Notes under the pieces: generated by a model | Databases searched by the model: none | Seen by the model: the letters and a program-made list of their open reading frames with translations, nothing else | What the model was told of the DNA's origin: nothing | In this document: positions 46,996 to 54,908 of the stretch, in pieces | Layout of the letters: each line of letters starts with the position of its first letter | How positions within the stretch are numbered: position 1 is the stretch's first letter | NCBI GenBank assembly: GCA_016860845.1 | Contig: BOKF01000042.1 | Coordinates: forward strand, 1-64,000 | Length of the DNA stretch: 64,000 nucleotides | DNA from: Chloroflexota bacterium | GTDB lineage: Bacteria; Chloroflexota; Anaerolineae; 4572-78; J111 | Reading direction: 5' to 3' | Made by a program: the position numbers and the translations under genes

Positions 46996-49494
46996 ATGAC
47001 ACTCATGAAGCTCAACACTCCTGACGCCCCACGCCCTACGCCTCACGCTCCTCACCTGGCTCTTTTCCTCTTCCTTTTCTCGGTCTACCTCCTCAGCTAT
47101 ACCCCGCGCATCAATTCCAGCGATGGGCTGGCTATGTTCTCCACCGCGGAAAGCATAATCCGGCGGAGCGCGCTGGACATCGAGCAAATCCGTTGGATGG
47201 AGTTGCAGCAGGGCACCTTTGGCCTGGATGGGCTGCTCTACTCGCGCAAAGGTATCGGCGTACCCATTGGCCTGCTGCCGCTGACCTGGCTCGGACTGGT
47301 CGTACCCTGGTGGGGCACGGTGGGCGCGAGTTTGCTTTTCAATGCCCTTATCACCGCCCTGACCGCAGTCCTGCTGTCGGCCTATCTGCAAGCGCTGGGC
47401 CTTACCCGGCGAACCGGCCTGATAGTCGCCCTCACCTTCGGCTTGACCACCCTGGCCTGGCCCTACGCCAAATCTCTTTTCAGCGACCCGTTTTCCGGGT
47501 TCCTCTTGTTGGCCGCAGCCTACAGCTTACTAAAATTCAGCAGGGGGGCAGAGGGGCAGAGGAGCAGGGATGAAGCGAGTTTCTCCTCTGCTCCCTCGTT
47601 CCCCCACCCCCCTGCTCTCCTCTACCCCTTTCTCGCCGGTCTTTACCTCGGCTGGAACGTCGCTACCCGCTACGCCGAGGCGCTGTTTGTGCCGGTATTT
47701 GGGTTATTGCTACTATACTATTTGGGGTCAGGGGTCAGGGGTCGGGGATCAGTATCTTCCCAATTTAAATCCTGGCCCCTGACCCCCACTCCCTGGCTCC
47801 CGGTTTTAGCCTTCAGCGCCCCGCTTCTGGTCGTTGGACTGGCTCTCATTACCTTCAACCTCTCCCGCTATGGCGATCCGTTCAACACCGGCTACCTGCC
47901 CAACGAAACCTTCAGCGGCATCCTTTGGCAAGGGCTGGCCGGTCAACTCTTCAGTCCCGGGCGGGGTTTATTTCTGTACTGTCCCATTTTTCTCCTGAGC
48001 CTGGCCGGATTTTGGCCCTTTTTTCGCCGCTACCGGGCTGAAGCCATTACTGCTTTAAGCGTTATCCTGATTCACCTGTTTCTGTATGGCAAGTGGTTCA
48101 TGTGGCACGGCGGCTACGCCTGGGGACCGCGCTTTATGGTTCCGACTCTGCCGTTTTGGGCCATCTTTCTGGCTCCGGTGGTAGTCCAAGCCTTTCCTCA
48201 GAGGCGAAGAGGCGAGGACACGGGAGGCGAAGAGGTGAAGAGCATTTCTTCGTCTCGCCGGCTTCCAGATAAGGATCGCCGCTTCGCCTCTTCGCTGCTT
48301 CGCCTTATCTACCTCGCCCTGGCTGTCCTCGGCCTCATCCCCCAACTCCTCAGCGTGGCCATTGATTTTAGCCCTTTCCAGAACTCGCTGCTCGACGCTG
48401 GCCTGCCCCTATTTGATCCGCGGACTTTTTTCGACCCGCGCTATTCGCCTTTTGTCGGGGCCTGGAAATTCATCAACCTCGACTCGCTCGATGTAGCCTG
48501 GGCCTGGCAGGGACAGGTGAACGGCTGGCTCTTGGTCGTGCTGGTGCTCAATATGATCCTGGCAGCGTTCAATCTGCGCGTCCAGGAGTTAGCCGGTGAG
48601 CGAATGGCGAATCGGGCAGAAAAAACAGGACGCGGATTGGACGGATCGAGCGGATTTAAGACTTTTTTAGGGCAGACACTTCCGCTGATCTGTGTCCTAT
48701 CTACGCTTGGAGCAACGGCTTTTCTGTTGGCTCACACTCACTCCCTGCCGGCTCAACCGTTGACCCAAGCAGTCACCGCCTTGAATGAGGGCGTCCGGCC
48801 CGGCGATGCCGTCATTACCAATGACCCGGAAATCGCCATACCCTTCGCCGAGTTGTATAAAGGCCGCGCCCCGGTATTGGGCTTGCAAAGCAGTGGCTTT
48901 CCCTTACCGGGTGAGGTAACTCGGCGCCTCAACGAAACGATGGCGGCGCACCCGCAGGTTTGGTGGCTGCCCAACGGCATCCCGCCGGAAGAAAGCGCCG
49001 TCGAACAGATGTTGATGCGGGCAGGTTTCCGCGCCCGCAACGATGATTTTGCCGGCCAGCGGCTAGCCCTGTTCGCCTTTCCGGCCAATTTAGCGACAAA
49101 TTTGCCCCCCCTTAAGGCCGAATTTGAACAGCAGCTTACCTTGATTGAGGTGGCCTATCCACCCCAGGCTCCGGCCAACACAGTTCTGCCCATCGAATTG
49201 CACTGGCAAACCCAGGCTGCGTTCGACGAAGATTACCACGTTTTCATTCATTTGGTGGGTCAAGACGGCCAGCTTGCTGCCCAGGCCGACGGCCAACCGG
49301 TGCTGTGGACTCGCCCAACAACCACCTGGGCGGTCGGCGAAACCATCGTTGATCGGTACGGCTTGTGGCTGCCATCGCAGACTGCGCCGGGGCAGTACCA
49401 ACTGCGGGTTGGCCTTTACCGCCCCACCGATGGCCGGCGGCTTCGTTTGACGACCGGTGAGGAGTGGGTAAAATTTACAGTACTTATCGAATAA
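46996..49494 (+). CDS. Large GT-C-like membrane protein
   Basis: An 832-residue protein with about ten to twelve transmembrane helices and a C-terminal beta-sandwich-like extracytoplasmic domain (ELHWQTQAAFDEDYHVFIHLV, then GQYQLRVGLYRPTDGRRLRL). The early loop (RINSSDGLAMFSTAESIIRR) and the overall layout suggest a membrane sugar-transfer or glycan-related protein, but no definite family motif was found. Five repeat islands lie in frame (47022, 47539, 47723, 48200, 48618), the highest load of any gene in the window. The stop codon begins a further inverted-repeat element. Two ATGs (46996, 47005) are possible starts. Confidence 0.6.
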   Translation: MTLMKLNTPDAPRPTPHAPHLALFLFLFSVYLLSYTPRINSSDGLAMFSTAESIIRRSALDIEQIRWMELQQGTFGLDGLLYSRKGIGVPIGLLPLTWLGLVVPWWGTVGASLLFNALITALTAVLLSAYLQALGLTRRTGLIVALTFGLTTLAWPYAKSLFSDPFSGFLLLAAAYSLLKFSRGAEGQRSRDEASFSSAPSFPHPPALLYPFLAGLYLGWNVATRYAEALFVPVFGLLLLYYLGSGVRGRGSVSSQFKSWPLTPTPWLPVLAFSAPLLVVGLALITFNLSRYGDPFNTGYLPNETFSGILWQGLAGQLFSPGRGLFLYCPIFLLSLAGFWPFFRRYRAEAITALSVILIHLFLYGKWFMWHGGYAWGPRFMVPTLPFWAIFLAPVVVQAFPQRRRGEDTGGEEVKSISSSRRLPDKDRRFASSLLRLIYLALAVLGLIPQLLSVAIDFSPFQNSLLDAGLPLFDPRTFFDPRYSPFVGAWKFINLDSLDVAWAWQGQVNGWLLVVLVLNMILAAFNLRVQELAGERMANRAEKTGRGLDGSSGFKTFLGQTLPLICVLSTLGATAFLLAHTHSLPAQPLTQAVTALNEGVRPGDAVITNDPEIAIPFAELYKGRAPVLGLQSSGFPLPGEVTRRLNETMAAHPQVWWLPNGIPPEESAVEQMLMRAGFRARNDDFAGQRLALFAFPANLATNLPPLKAEFEQQLTLIEVAYPPQAPANTVLPIELHWQTQAAFDEDYHVFIHLVGQDGQLAAQADGQPVLWTRPTTTWAVGETIVDRYGLWLPSQTAPGQYQLRVGLYRPTDGRRLRLTTGEEWVKFTVLIE
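47022..47050. repeat. Heptamer island at the N-terminus of the large membrane protein
   Basis: Units TGACGCC, CCACGCC, CTACGCC and TCACGCT occur in tandem, encoding TPDAPRPTPHAPH just before the first membrane helix. Confidence 0.8.
47539..47620. repeat. Inverted GGGGCAGA island inside the large membrane protein gene
   Basis: Left units GGGGGGCAGAGGGGCAGAGG and right units CTCCTCTGCTCCCTCG and CCCCCCTGC are complementary in part, with a loop near 47577. In frame. Confidence 0.75.
47723..47798. repeat. Inverted GGGGTCA island inside the large membrane protein gene
   Basis: Three GGGGTCA-type heptamers (47725-47746) face CTGGCCCCTGACCCCCACTCCC (47771-47792). In frame, giving LGSGVRGRGS and SWPLTPTPW. 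Confidence 0.8.
48200..48306. repeat. Inverted GGCGAAGA island inside the large membrane protein gene
   Basis: Units of the type GAGGCGAA and GGCGAGGA on the left face CGCTTCGCCTCTTCGCTGC on the right. In frame, giving an Arg/Glu/Ser-rich loop. Confidence 0.75.
48618..48700. repeat. Inverted GGATTGGACGGAT island inside the large membrane protein gene
   Basis: The left arm has ACGCGGATTGGACGGATCGA and the right arm CTTCCGCTGATCTGTGTCC, partially complementary. The same style of unit is present after uvrB (36890-36920). Confidence 0.5.
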
Positions 49495-49640
49495 GGCAGT
49501 TCCAAGATTTAAATCATCCAATTATTCTCACCGGCTTGATGCGTGATACGTGATGCGTAAGAAATCTTGCCTGGATACCATCACGCATCACGCATTACGT
49601 ATCACGGACTTTGGATAATTACTTTCTTGGAGTTGCCTAA
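49492..49640. repeat. Nested inverted-repeat element (MITE-like) with heptamer core
   Basis: Outer arms of about 16 bp with three mismatches (49492-49507 and 49625-49640, TAAGGCAGTTCCAAGA / TCTTGGAGTTGCCTAA) enclose an inner inverted pair of heptamer arrays (GATGCGTGATACGTGATGCG at 49539-49558, with its complement at 49580-49606). The left arm starts at the stop codon of the preceding gene. No coding capacity. Confidence 0.7.
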
Positions 49641-49696
49641 GTAGAGATTCGCCTCATTTCCTCTTGCTTCTTCGTCACACAGGAGACTTCCCTACC

Positions 49697-50392
49697 GTGC
49701 CAGATTTGGACATCCCGGACTTGAATGATCGCTTTGAGCGCCTCCCCCCGGCAGAAATTTTGGAGTGGGCCTGGAACACATTTGCCCCGCATATCGCCGC
49801 CAGTTCCTCTTTTCAAACCCAGAGCCTGCCCCTGCTGCATTTAATCTCGCAGGTTTGTCCGGCTATGCCGGTCATTTTTCTCGATACCGGCTTTCATTTT
49901 CCCGAAACCCTCCAATTTCGTGACGAGTTGCAGGCCCGTCTGAAACTCAACATCGTCGTCGTCCGCGCTGCCGTGGAAAAAAGCGAACTACTGGCCCGTT
50001 TCGGCGAGGGGTTGTATCGCCGCGACCCTGATTTGTGCTGTTACATCAATAAAGTTGAACCGATGCAGCGGGCCACGGCTGGCTTGCAGGCCTGGATTAG
50101 CGGCGTCCGGCACGATCAGACCGAACATCGTAACAACCTGCGTATTCTTGAACCAGAGGCGAACGGACCGCTCAAGATTCACCCTTTACTCAATTGGACC
50201 AAAAAAGAAGTTTGGGCTTATATTGACCAGTATCAGCTACCGGTTCATCCTCTCCTGGCCTGGGGCTACGTGAGTGTGGGCTGCGCGCCCTGCACCCGCC
50301 CGGTTCATGCCGGCGAGAATGAGCGGGCCGGGCGTTGGGCCGGGCTGGATAAAGTAGAATGCGGGCTGCACCTGGGACTGACCCGCCGATAG
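49697..50392 (+). CDS. cysH: Phosphoadenylyl/adenylyl-sulfate reductase
   Basis: A 231-residue enzyme of assimilatory sulfate reduction, which reduces PAPS or APS to sulfite. The C-terminal catalytic Cys is in KVECGLHLG. The paired cysteines DLCCYINKVEP together with GCAPCT form a CC...CxxC set, as in the Fe-S-containing APS reductases, so APS is the likelier substrate. The GTG start at 49697 has AGGAG nine bases upstream; the frame is open to 49664. The following epimerase gene starts ten bases downstream. Confidence 0.85.
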   Translation: MPDLDIPDLNDRFERLPPAEILEWAWNTFAPHIAASSSFQTQSLPLLHLISQVCPAMPVIFLDTGFHFPETLQFRDELQARLKLNIVVVRAAVEKSELLARFGEGLYRRDPDLCCYINKVEPMQRATAGLQAWISGVRHDQTEHRNNLRILEPEANGPLKIHPLLNWTKKEVWAYIDQYQLPVHPLLAWGYVSVGCAPCTRPVHAGENERAGRWAGLDKVECGLHLGLTRR

Positions 50393-50402
50393 GAGAAAAT
50401 TT

Positions 50403-51356
50403 ATGACCACCCCATCCGGTATTATTTTGGTAACCGGCGGAGCCGGCTATATCGGCTCACAACTGATTCGTGACCTGGCCGCCGACCCGGCCTTAACCGG
50501 CTGGACAATCCGCATTTATGACAATCTGCACCGGCAGCATTTCTGTGGTTTAATGGACCTGCCCGCCGAGGGCCGCTTTGAATTTGTCAACGGGGATATT
50601 CTGGACCGGCTCAACCTCGAACGGGCGATGCGCGGCGTTAGTACCGTGTTTCACCTGGCAGCGCTGGTGCGAACCCCTCTCAGTTTTGACCACCCCGAGT
50701 GGACGGAACAGGTCAATCACTGGGGCACGGCGGCAGTGGTGGATACAGCGGTCAACAGCGGCGTTTCGCAGTTGGTTTACGCCAGTTCCTCTAGCGTCTA
50801 CGGGCCGGGCGGACCGTTCCGCGAGGGCGACACCTGCCATCCCATCGGGCCGTATGCCATTGCCAAACACCGGGGTGAGGAGGAAGTGCTGCAAGGGGGT
50901 CAGCGTGGGCTGCGTGTGACTGTTTTGCGCCTGGGCACCACCTTTGGTTACGCTCCAGCGATGCGCTTCGACGCCGTGGCCGGCCAGCTCACCTACCTGG
51001 TTGGGGTGGGGAAGCCGATGGTTGTTCACGGCAGCGGCGACCAGGTTCGCCCGCTGATTCACGTGCGCGACGCCTCCGCCGCCCTGCGGCTGGCCCTGGC
51101 CGATGCCCGCACCGAAGGGCAGATCATCAATGCGGTCACGATGAACCCCACCGTCAACGAAATTGTCCTGGCTTTACAGATGCTGGCGCCGGGTGCATCG
51201 GTGCGGTATACCGACCAGGATATTCTGACCGCGGTAAGCTTTGAGATTGACTCGAGTAAATTGATGGGGTTAGGCTTTCAGCCGCAGTTCAATTTAGAGC
51301 AGGGCCTGCAGGAAATGCTGGCCCACTGGCGCGGCTTTCAACCTTTATTGAGCTGA
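50403..51356 (+). CDS. NAD-dependent epimerase/dehydratase
   Basis: A 317-residue extended SDR protein with VTGGAGYIGSQ at the NAD site, SSSSVYGPGG and the YxxxK in PYAIAKHRGE. It resembles nucleotide-sugar epimerases such as GalE-like proteins, but the substrate is not certain. It ends on the plus strand inside the last codons of the oppositely oriented DUF4139 gene, with a 12-base overlap of the 3' ends. Confidence 0.82.
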   Translation: MTTPSGIILVTGGAGYIGSQLIRDLAADPALTGWTIRIYDNLHRQHFCGLMDLPAEGRFEFVNGDILDRLNLERAMRGVSTVFHLAALVRTPLSFDHPEWTEQVNHWGTAAVVDTAVNSGVSQLVYASSSSVYGPGGPFREGDTCHPIGPYAIAKHRGEEEVLQGGQRGLRVTVLRLGTTFGYAPAMRFDAVAGQLTYLVGVGKPMVVHGSGDQVRPLIHVRDASAALRLALADARTEGQIINAVTMNPTVNEIVLALQMLAPGASVRYTDQDILTAVSFEIDSSKLMGLGFQPQFNLEQGLQEMLAHWRGFQPLLS

Positions 51357-53306
51357 AGCCAGGGCGGCGATCATCTGCTCAAGACGGGTTTTCTTCTGTT
51401 CAATGTCGGCCTGGAGGCGGGCCACCGCCCGCTCAATTTCGGCCAGTTGTTCTTCGCTCTCGGTCAACTGCTTGACGTAGCGCCCGCGCAGTTTGCCCTC
51501 TTCCCCGGCATTAGACAGCACCGCCATATTTTTCTGGGCCTGCTCCTGGGTTTTGTAAATTTTACCCCGCTGCTGCTCCTGGTCGGCGACGGCTTTCTCC
51601 AGGCGGGCAATCTCTGCCCATGCATCGAGCAGCGCTTTTAAGCCCTCATAAGCTTTTTGGTCCAGCAGCTTGTCTGCAAAATAGCGCTGCAAGCCCTGGT
51701 AAGACAGGTTGTGCAGTTCCTCGCGGCGCGTCCGCAGGTAACGCTCCTGCACGGTAAATTCGGCCACTTTACCGACCGGGATGTCAACCTGGTAGCGATG
51801 GGTGTCGAGGGTCTTTTCCGCCGGGGCCGGAGTGTCGAAAATAACGTAGTCGCTGAGGCTGTGTTCGATCAAGACCTTTTTAGCCTGGGCGGTGCGATTA
51901 TCCAGGCGGTAGATCGTCCGGCGGATGTCATAGTAGTTTTGCAGCAAATAGCCCTCTTTGATCCACAGCGATTGCAGTTGGCTCTCTGTTTTGATCTCTT
52001 CTTTCACATGAAGCCCCAACTCAACGGCATAGGAGATGACCGTCTCCGCCCCGTCGGCGGTGAAGGGCAGCACCGCCTCGCCGACATACTCCCCGTTTTC
52101 CAGCACCGTGACCGGGCCGCGCTCCAGGGTCAGGCCGGTTTCATTGTTGAAGCGTAGGGTCGCCACAGGATGGGTCGGCATTTTAGCGCCGTTGTAAATT
52201 AGATCCTTTTTGCACTTCAAACTGCTGCTGACAATCGGCACCATGGCCGACTGTCCGCGTCCCACCGTTACCGGCACGCTGACGTTGTACTGAAACAACT
52301 CGCCCATCGCCTGGCCGGTAGCCGCACTGGTCACGGAGGCAGCCGCCGACTCGGCAAAAGCGGCTCGCGGGGGTGCAACCATTTTAGTCATAAGCCGGCC
52401 GGGAGCTGCGGCAGGCGCTGGCGGAGGCGCGCCCGCTGCGATCGCCAGATCTTCCGCCAAAGCCCGCTCAAACATGACCGGCGCAGCCGCGACCCGATTC
52501 TCATCCTGCACGACCGGGCGCTCCGGCGTGTGCGGCGTGTACAGGTCATAGACAAAAGAGATTGGCATCCCGGCGGTGAGGGAGAGCGAAATATCGGTCA
52601 AATCTTCCTCCAGCCGGTTGTCAAAAATACCCCAGCCTTGCAGCAAAGTTTTTGTCTTAGCCTCAGCCTTAGCCTCAGCCTCAGCCGTGGCATCCATTAC
52701 CAGGCGGTAACTTACCCGCCAGGTCGGGGCCGGGGCAATGTAACTGACCTCCAGATCGTGGCTGCCGGGACTGAGGCGAATATTGATCGAGCGGTGAGTT
52801 TCCTGGCCCAGAGCGGTCTGTAAAAAGAAACGCAGATCGGCGGCAGCGGTTTCGTCGCGTAGCTCCACCCCGGCAATCCGGTTGAGCGGCAGCACGGCGA
52901 CCGTTTCCGTGCCTTCCCGCAAAATAGACACAACCGACTGCTCTAGAGGCTTGTCCTCAACCTCGTCCAGGCCGACCAAAATGCCCGTTTCGACGCTGCC
53001 ATCGCTGCCCAAAAGCTGCACCTGACGCCCGCGTAGGGCGACCAGTAAGTCCCGCAGGCTGCGCGTATCGTCAAGCACAATCGAGTTGCCGGCCAGCCGC
53101 TCGGCCTGGCTTTGAGGTGTTTCGTAATCCACCCCGCGGACCTGGCCAGCACCATAGTCAATCACCGTCAGGCTTTTGAGCAGGTCGTCCATCTCCTCGC
53201 GGCGAAAGGTCAACTTGATGGCTTCTCCCTCTACCGCCCCGCGCCGCCGAAAGTAGCCAACGCCATGCTTGTAAAGGGTCATGTGGGCAATGGGTAAGTG
53301 GGTCAA
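51345..53306 (-). CDS. DUF4139-domain protein
   Basis: A 653-residue protein. The central region (YIAPAPTWRVSYRLVMDA) and the end of the DUF4139 block (VKEEIKTESQ, YDIRRTIYRLDNRT, VLIEHSLSDYVIFD, YQVDIPVGKVAEFTVQE) identify the family. The last 120 residues form a predicted coiled coil (EIARLEKAVADQEQQRGK and EQLAEIERAVARLQADIE). The start is a TTG at 53306 with AAGGAG upstream, giving MTHLPIAHMTLYKHGVG. An Ala/Glu/Lys hexamer insertion splits a normally contiguous stretch (52655-52690). The biochemical role of the family is not known to me; MuiA-like cell-surface functions have been proposed. Confidence 0.75.
   Translation of the reverse strand: MTHLPIAHMTLYKHGVGYFRRRGAVEGEAIKLTFRREEMDDLLKSLTVIDYGAGQVRGVDYETPQSQAERLAGNSIVLDDTRSLRDLLVALRGRQVQLLGSDGSVETGILVGLDEVEDKPLEQSVVSILREGTETVAVLPLNRIAGVELRDETAAADLRFFLQTALGQETHRSINIRLSPGSHDLEVSYIAPAPTWRVSYRLVMDATAEAEAKAEAKTKTLLQGWGIFDNRLEEDLTDISLSLTAGMPISFVYDLYTPHTPERPVVQDENRVAAAPVMFERALAEDLAIAAGAPPPAPAAAPGRLMTKMVAPPRAAFAESAAASVTSAATGQAMGELFQYNVSVPVTVGRGQSAMVPIVSSSLKCKKDLIYNGAKMPTHPVATLRFNNETGLTLERGPVTVLENGEYVGEAVLPFTADGAETVISYAVELGLHVKEEIKTESQLQSLWIKEGYLLQNYYDIRRTIYRLDNRTAQAKKVLIEHSLSDYVIFDTPAPAEKTLDTHRYQVDIPVGKVAEFTVQERYLRTRREELHNLSYQGLQRYFADKLLDQKAYEGLKALLDAWAEIARLEKAVADQEQQRGKIYKTQEQAQKNMAVLSNAGEEGKLRGRYVKQLTESEEQLAEIERAVARLQADIEQKKTRLEQMIAALASAQ
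52655..52690. repeat. AEAK hexamer insertion in the DUF4139 gene
   Basis: Six-base units of GCCTCA and GCCTTA type occur in tandem. They encode TAEAEAKAEAKTKT between VMDA and LLQGWGIFDN, segments that are normally almost adjacent in the family. Confidence 0.7.
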
Positions 53307-53318
53307 GACAAACTCCTT

Positions 53319-53411
53319 AATTGTGAATAGTGAATTATTAATTGTGAATGATGAAAGAATAATTTCTTTCGTTCACAATTCACAGTTCATCTTTCATAAT
53401 TCACAATTATT
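53319..53411. repeat. Inverted TGTGAAT heptamer island between flavoprotein and DUF4139 genes
   Basis: The left arm (TTGTGAATAGTGAATTATTA, then TTGTGAATGATGAAAGAA) faces a right arm TTCTTTCGTTCACAATTCACA, then TCATCTTTCATAATTCACAA. The island covers the stop of the flavoprotein gene and could act as a terminator stem. Confidence 0.75.
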
Positions 53412-53919
53412 TTAGGGCCGTTTTAACGGCTGTTATGATTTCTTCAATGGAGGCCATCATCAGTAAATCATTTTCCATGTGGGATTCCAACACGGTAAGA
53501 CCCCACTCTTGCAGGGTTTGAAGGCTTTTGCGGGCCAGGGGATGGTTGGCCAGGAAAGGGTTCATGGCCGGGACGACGATAACCGGCCAGCCGGCCCCAA
53601 TGGCCTCAGCGACCAACGAATGGGGCAGGGTGTCGGCAATGCCCTGGCTGATTTTGCTGATGGTATTAAAAGTGGCCGGTGCGACGAGGGTCAGGCCTGG
53701 CTCGCGGCCGTTCAACAGGGCTGGGTTAAAGTAGCTACTAACCAATTGGTGGCCTTGCTGGTCGGCCAGGTTGTAGGGACTGATGATATCGTGGGCGCTG
53801 CCGGTCAACAGGGTGTAGACCGGCAGGCCAAATTCGGTGAGGGCTTTTAATAAATCGGGCACGCAGCGGGCCGCACTGGCCCCGGAAACGACCAAATAGA
53901 TTGCCTTCAAATCAGTCAT
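53407..53919 (-). CDS. Flavoprotein of the HFCD family
   Basis: A 170-residue flavoprotein resembling phosphopantothenoylcysteine decarboxylase. IYLVVSGASAARCVPDLLKAL is the N-terminal flavin loop, LTLVAPATFNTISKISQGIADTL contains the family PATxNxxxKxxxGIAD motif, and VIVVPAMNPFLANHPL follows as the substrate-facing PAMN motif. FMN-dependent decarboxylation or redox chemistry is expected; without a CoaB domain a coaBC function is doubtful. The gene lies alone, 133 bases after the DtxR-type regulator. Confidence 0.83.
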   Translation of the reverse strand: MTDLKAIYLVVSGASAARCVPDLLKALTEFGLPVYTLLTGSAHDIISPYNLADQQGHQLVSSYFNPALLNGREPGLTLVAPATFNTISKISQGIADTLPHSLVAEAIGAGWPVIVVPAMNPFLANHPLARKSLQTLQEWGLTVLESHMENDLLMMASIEEIITAVKTALK

Positions 53920-53975
53920 GGCTCAAAGTTCCTCCTTGGCAGTTCATTAGACTCTATCGGAAACAAGGAAAAACC

Positions 53976-54037
53976 AGGTGACAGGCACTCTTCGTTCAAA
54001 TAGGCTTAATTCTTAGCCCGATAAGTGCCTGTCACCT
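53976..54037. repeat. Perfect 14-bp inverted repeat AGGTGACAGGCACT
   Basis: The arms (53976-53989 and 54024-54037) are exact complements with a 34-base loop containing a smaller GGCTTAATTCTTAGCC hairpin. It looks like a dispersed palindromic element in the gap between the regulator and flavoprotein genes. Confidence 0.75.
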
Positions 54038-54052
54038 TAATCCCGATGATGG

Positions 54053-54724
54053 TTATTTATCTTGCAGCGCCACCAAAATAGACTTGGCGGCCTGGTAGCC
54101 CAGGTTGTGCTGGGTGTCGCCAATGCAGAGAGTCAAGGGGCCGTCAAAAGGCGCGTGGGACAGGAGCAAAAGCTCTGTGCCAGGGTAAAGTCCCATGCTC
54201 CCCAGGTAACGAAGCATCTCCGGATCATCATCGTCCACCTCAACCACAATCAGCCGGTCGCCGACGCGCATATCTACCAGGCGACCACTGGGCTGCTCGG
54301 AAATGGCCCCGGCCCGGCTGGGAATCGGCGCACCGTGCGGGTCGAACAAGGGATTGCCCAGCGCCGCCGCCATCCGATCTTCTAAATCTTCGCTAATCAC
54401 ATGTTCCAGTTTTTCAGCCTCTTCATGGACCCGGTCCCAGGGTACATTCAAAGCTTCGGCCAGATACAGCTCGATCAAGCGGTGGTGGCGCACAATTTCC
54501 AGGGCCAACTTTTTGCCAGCAGGTGTAAATTTGACCCCCTGATACGGCTCGTATTCAACCAGGTGCAGCTCGGCCAATTTTTTGCACATATTAGTGACCG
54601 AGGCCGGCGCAACCCCCAGCAGCTCAGCCAGGGCAGAGGTCGGAACCTGTTCGCTCCGTTCCTGTAACTTATAAATTGCCTTCAGGTAATCCTGCATGGC
54701 CTGGCTGATCGTGGCTCGTTCCAA
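54053..54724 (-). CDS. DtxR/MntR-family metal-dependent regulator
   Basis: A 223-residue repressor with an N-terminal winged helix (DYLKAIYKLQERSEQVPTSALAELL and VTNMCKKLAELHLVEY), a metal-binding and dimerisation domain (HHRLIELYLAEALNVPWDRVHEEAEKLEHVISEDLE, with the metal-site Glu/His residues) and a C-terminal FeoA-like SH3 domain (MRVGDRLIVVEVDDDDPEML). It should repress genes on binding Fe or Mn. It is divergent from an aminotransferase, and the shared promoter region contains back-to-back -35 boxes. Confidence 0.88.
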   Translation of the reverse strand: MERATISQAMQDYLKAIYKLQERSEQVPTSALAELLGVAPASVTNMCKKLAELHLVEYEPYQGVKFTPAGKKLALEIVRHHRLIELYLAEALNVPWDRVHEEAEKLEHVISEDLEDRMAAALGNPLFDPHGAPIPSRAGAISEQPSGRLVDMRVGDRLIVVEVDDDDPEMLRYLGSMGLYPGTELLLLSHAPFDGPLTLCIGDTQHNLGYQAAKSILVALQDK

Positions 54725-54785
54725 AACCAGAGTCCTTCCTTACCGCCTGTTGGTTATCTCTTAACCCCAGAGAAATCACACCTTG

Positions 54786-54856
54786 AGTTTAGCCCAGATA
54801 CAAGGAAGTGTCAAGCAATTTGAACGATTGACAATCACCTTATTCCATGTTATTCT
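54786..54856. promoter_or_regulatory. Divergent promoter pair for the DtxR-type regulator and aminotransferase
   Basis: Plus strand: TTGACA (54828-54833), 17-base spacer, TATTCT (54851-54856). Minus strand: TTGACA (54814-54809), 17-base spacer, TAAACT (54791-54786). The -35 boxes form an inverted pair only 13 bases apart, so one bound regulator could affect both. Confidence 0.78.
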
Positions 54857-54908
54857 CAGTTCCTTCGAGTTCCCAAGAGTTCCTTTCTTTAAATCAGGAG
54901 ATAGATTT

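Noticed and set aside
51345..53306. TonB or outer-membrane role for the DUF4139 protein
   Set aside because: No signal peptide, and the window gives no sign of an outer membrane system.
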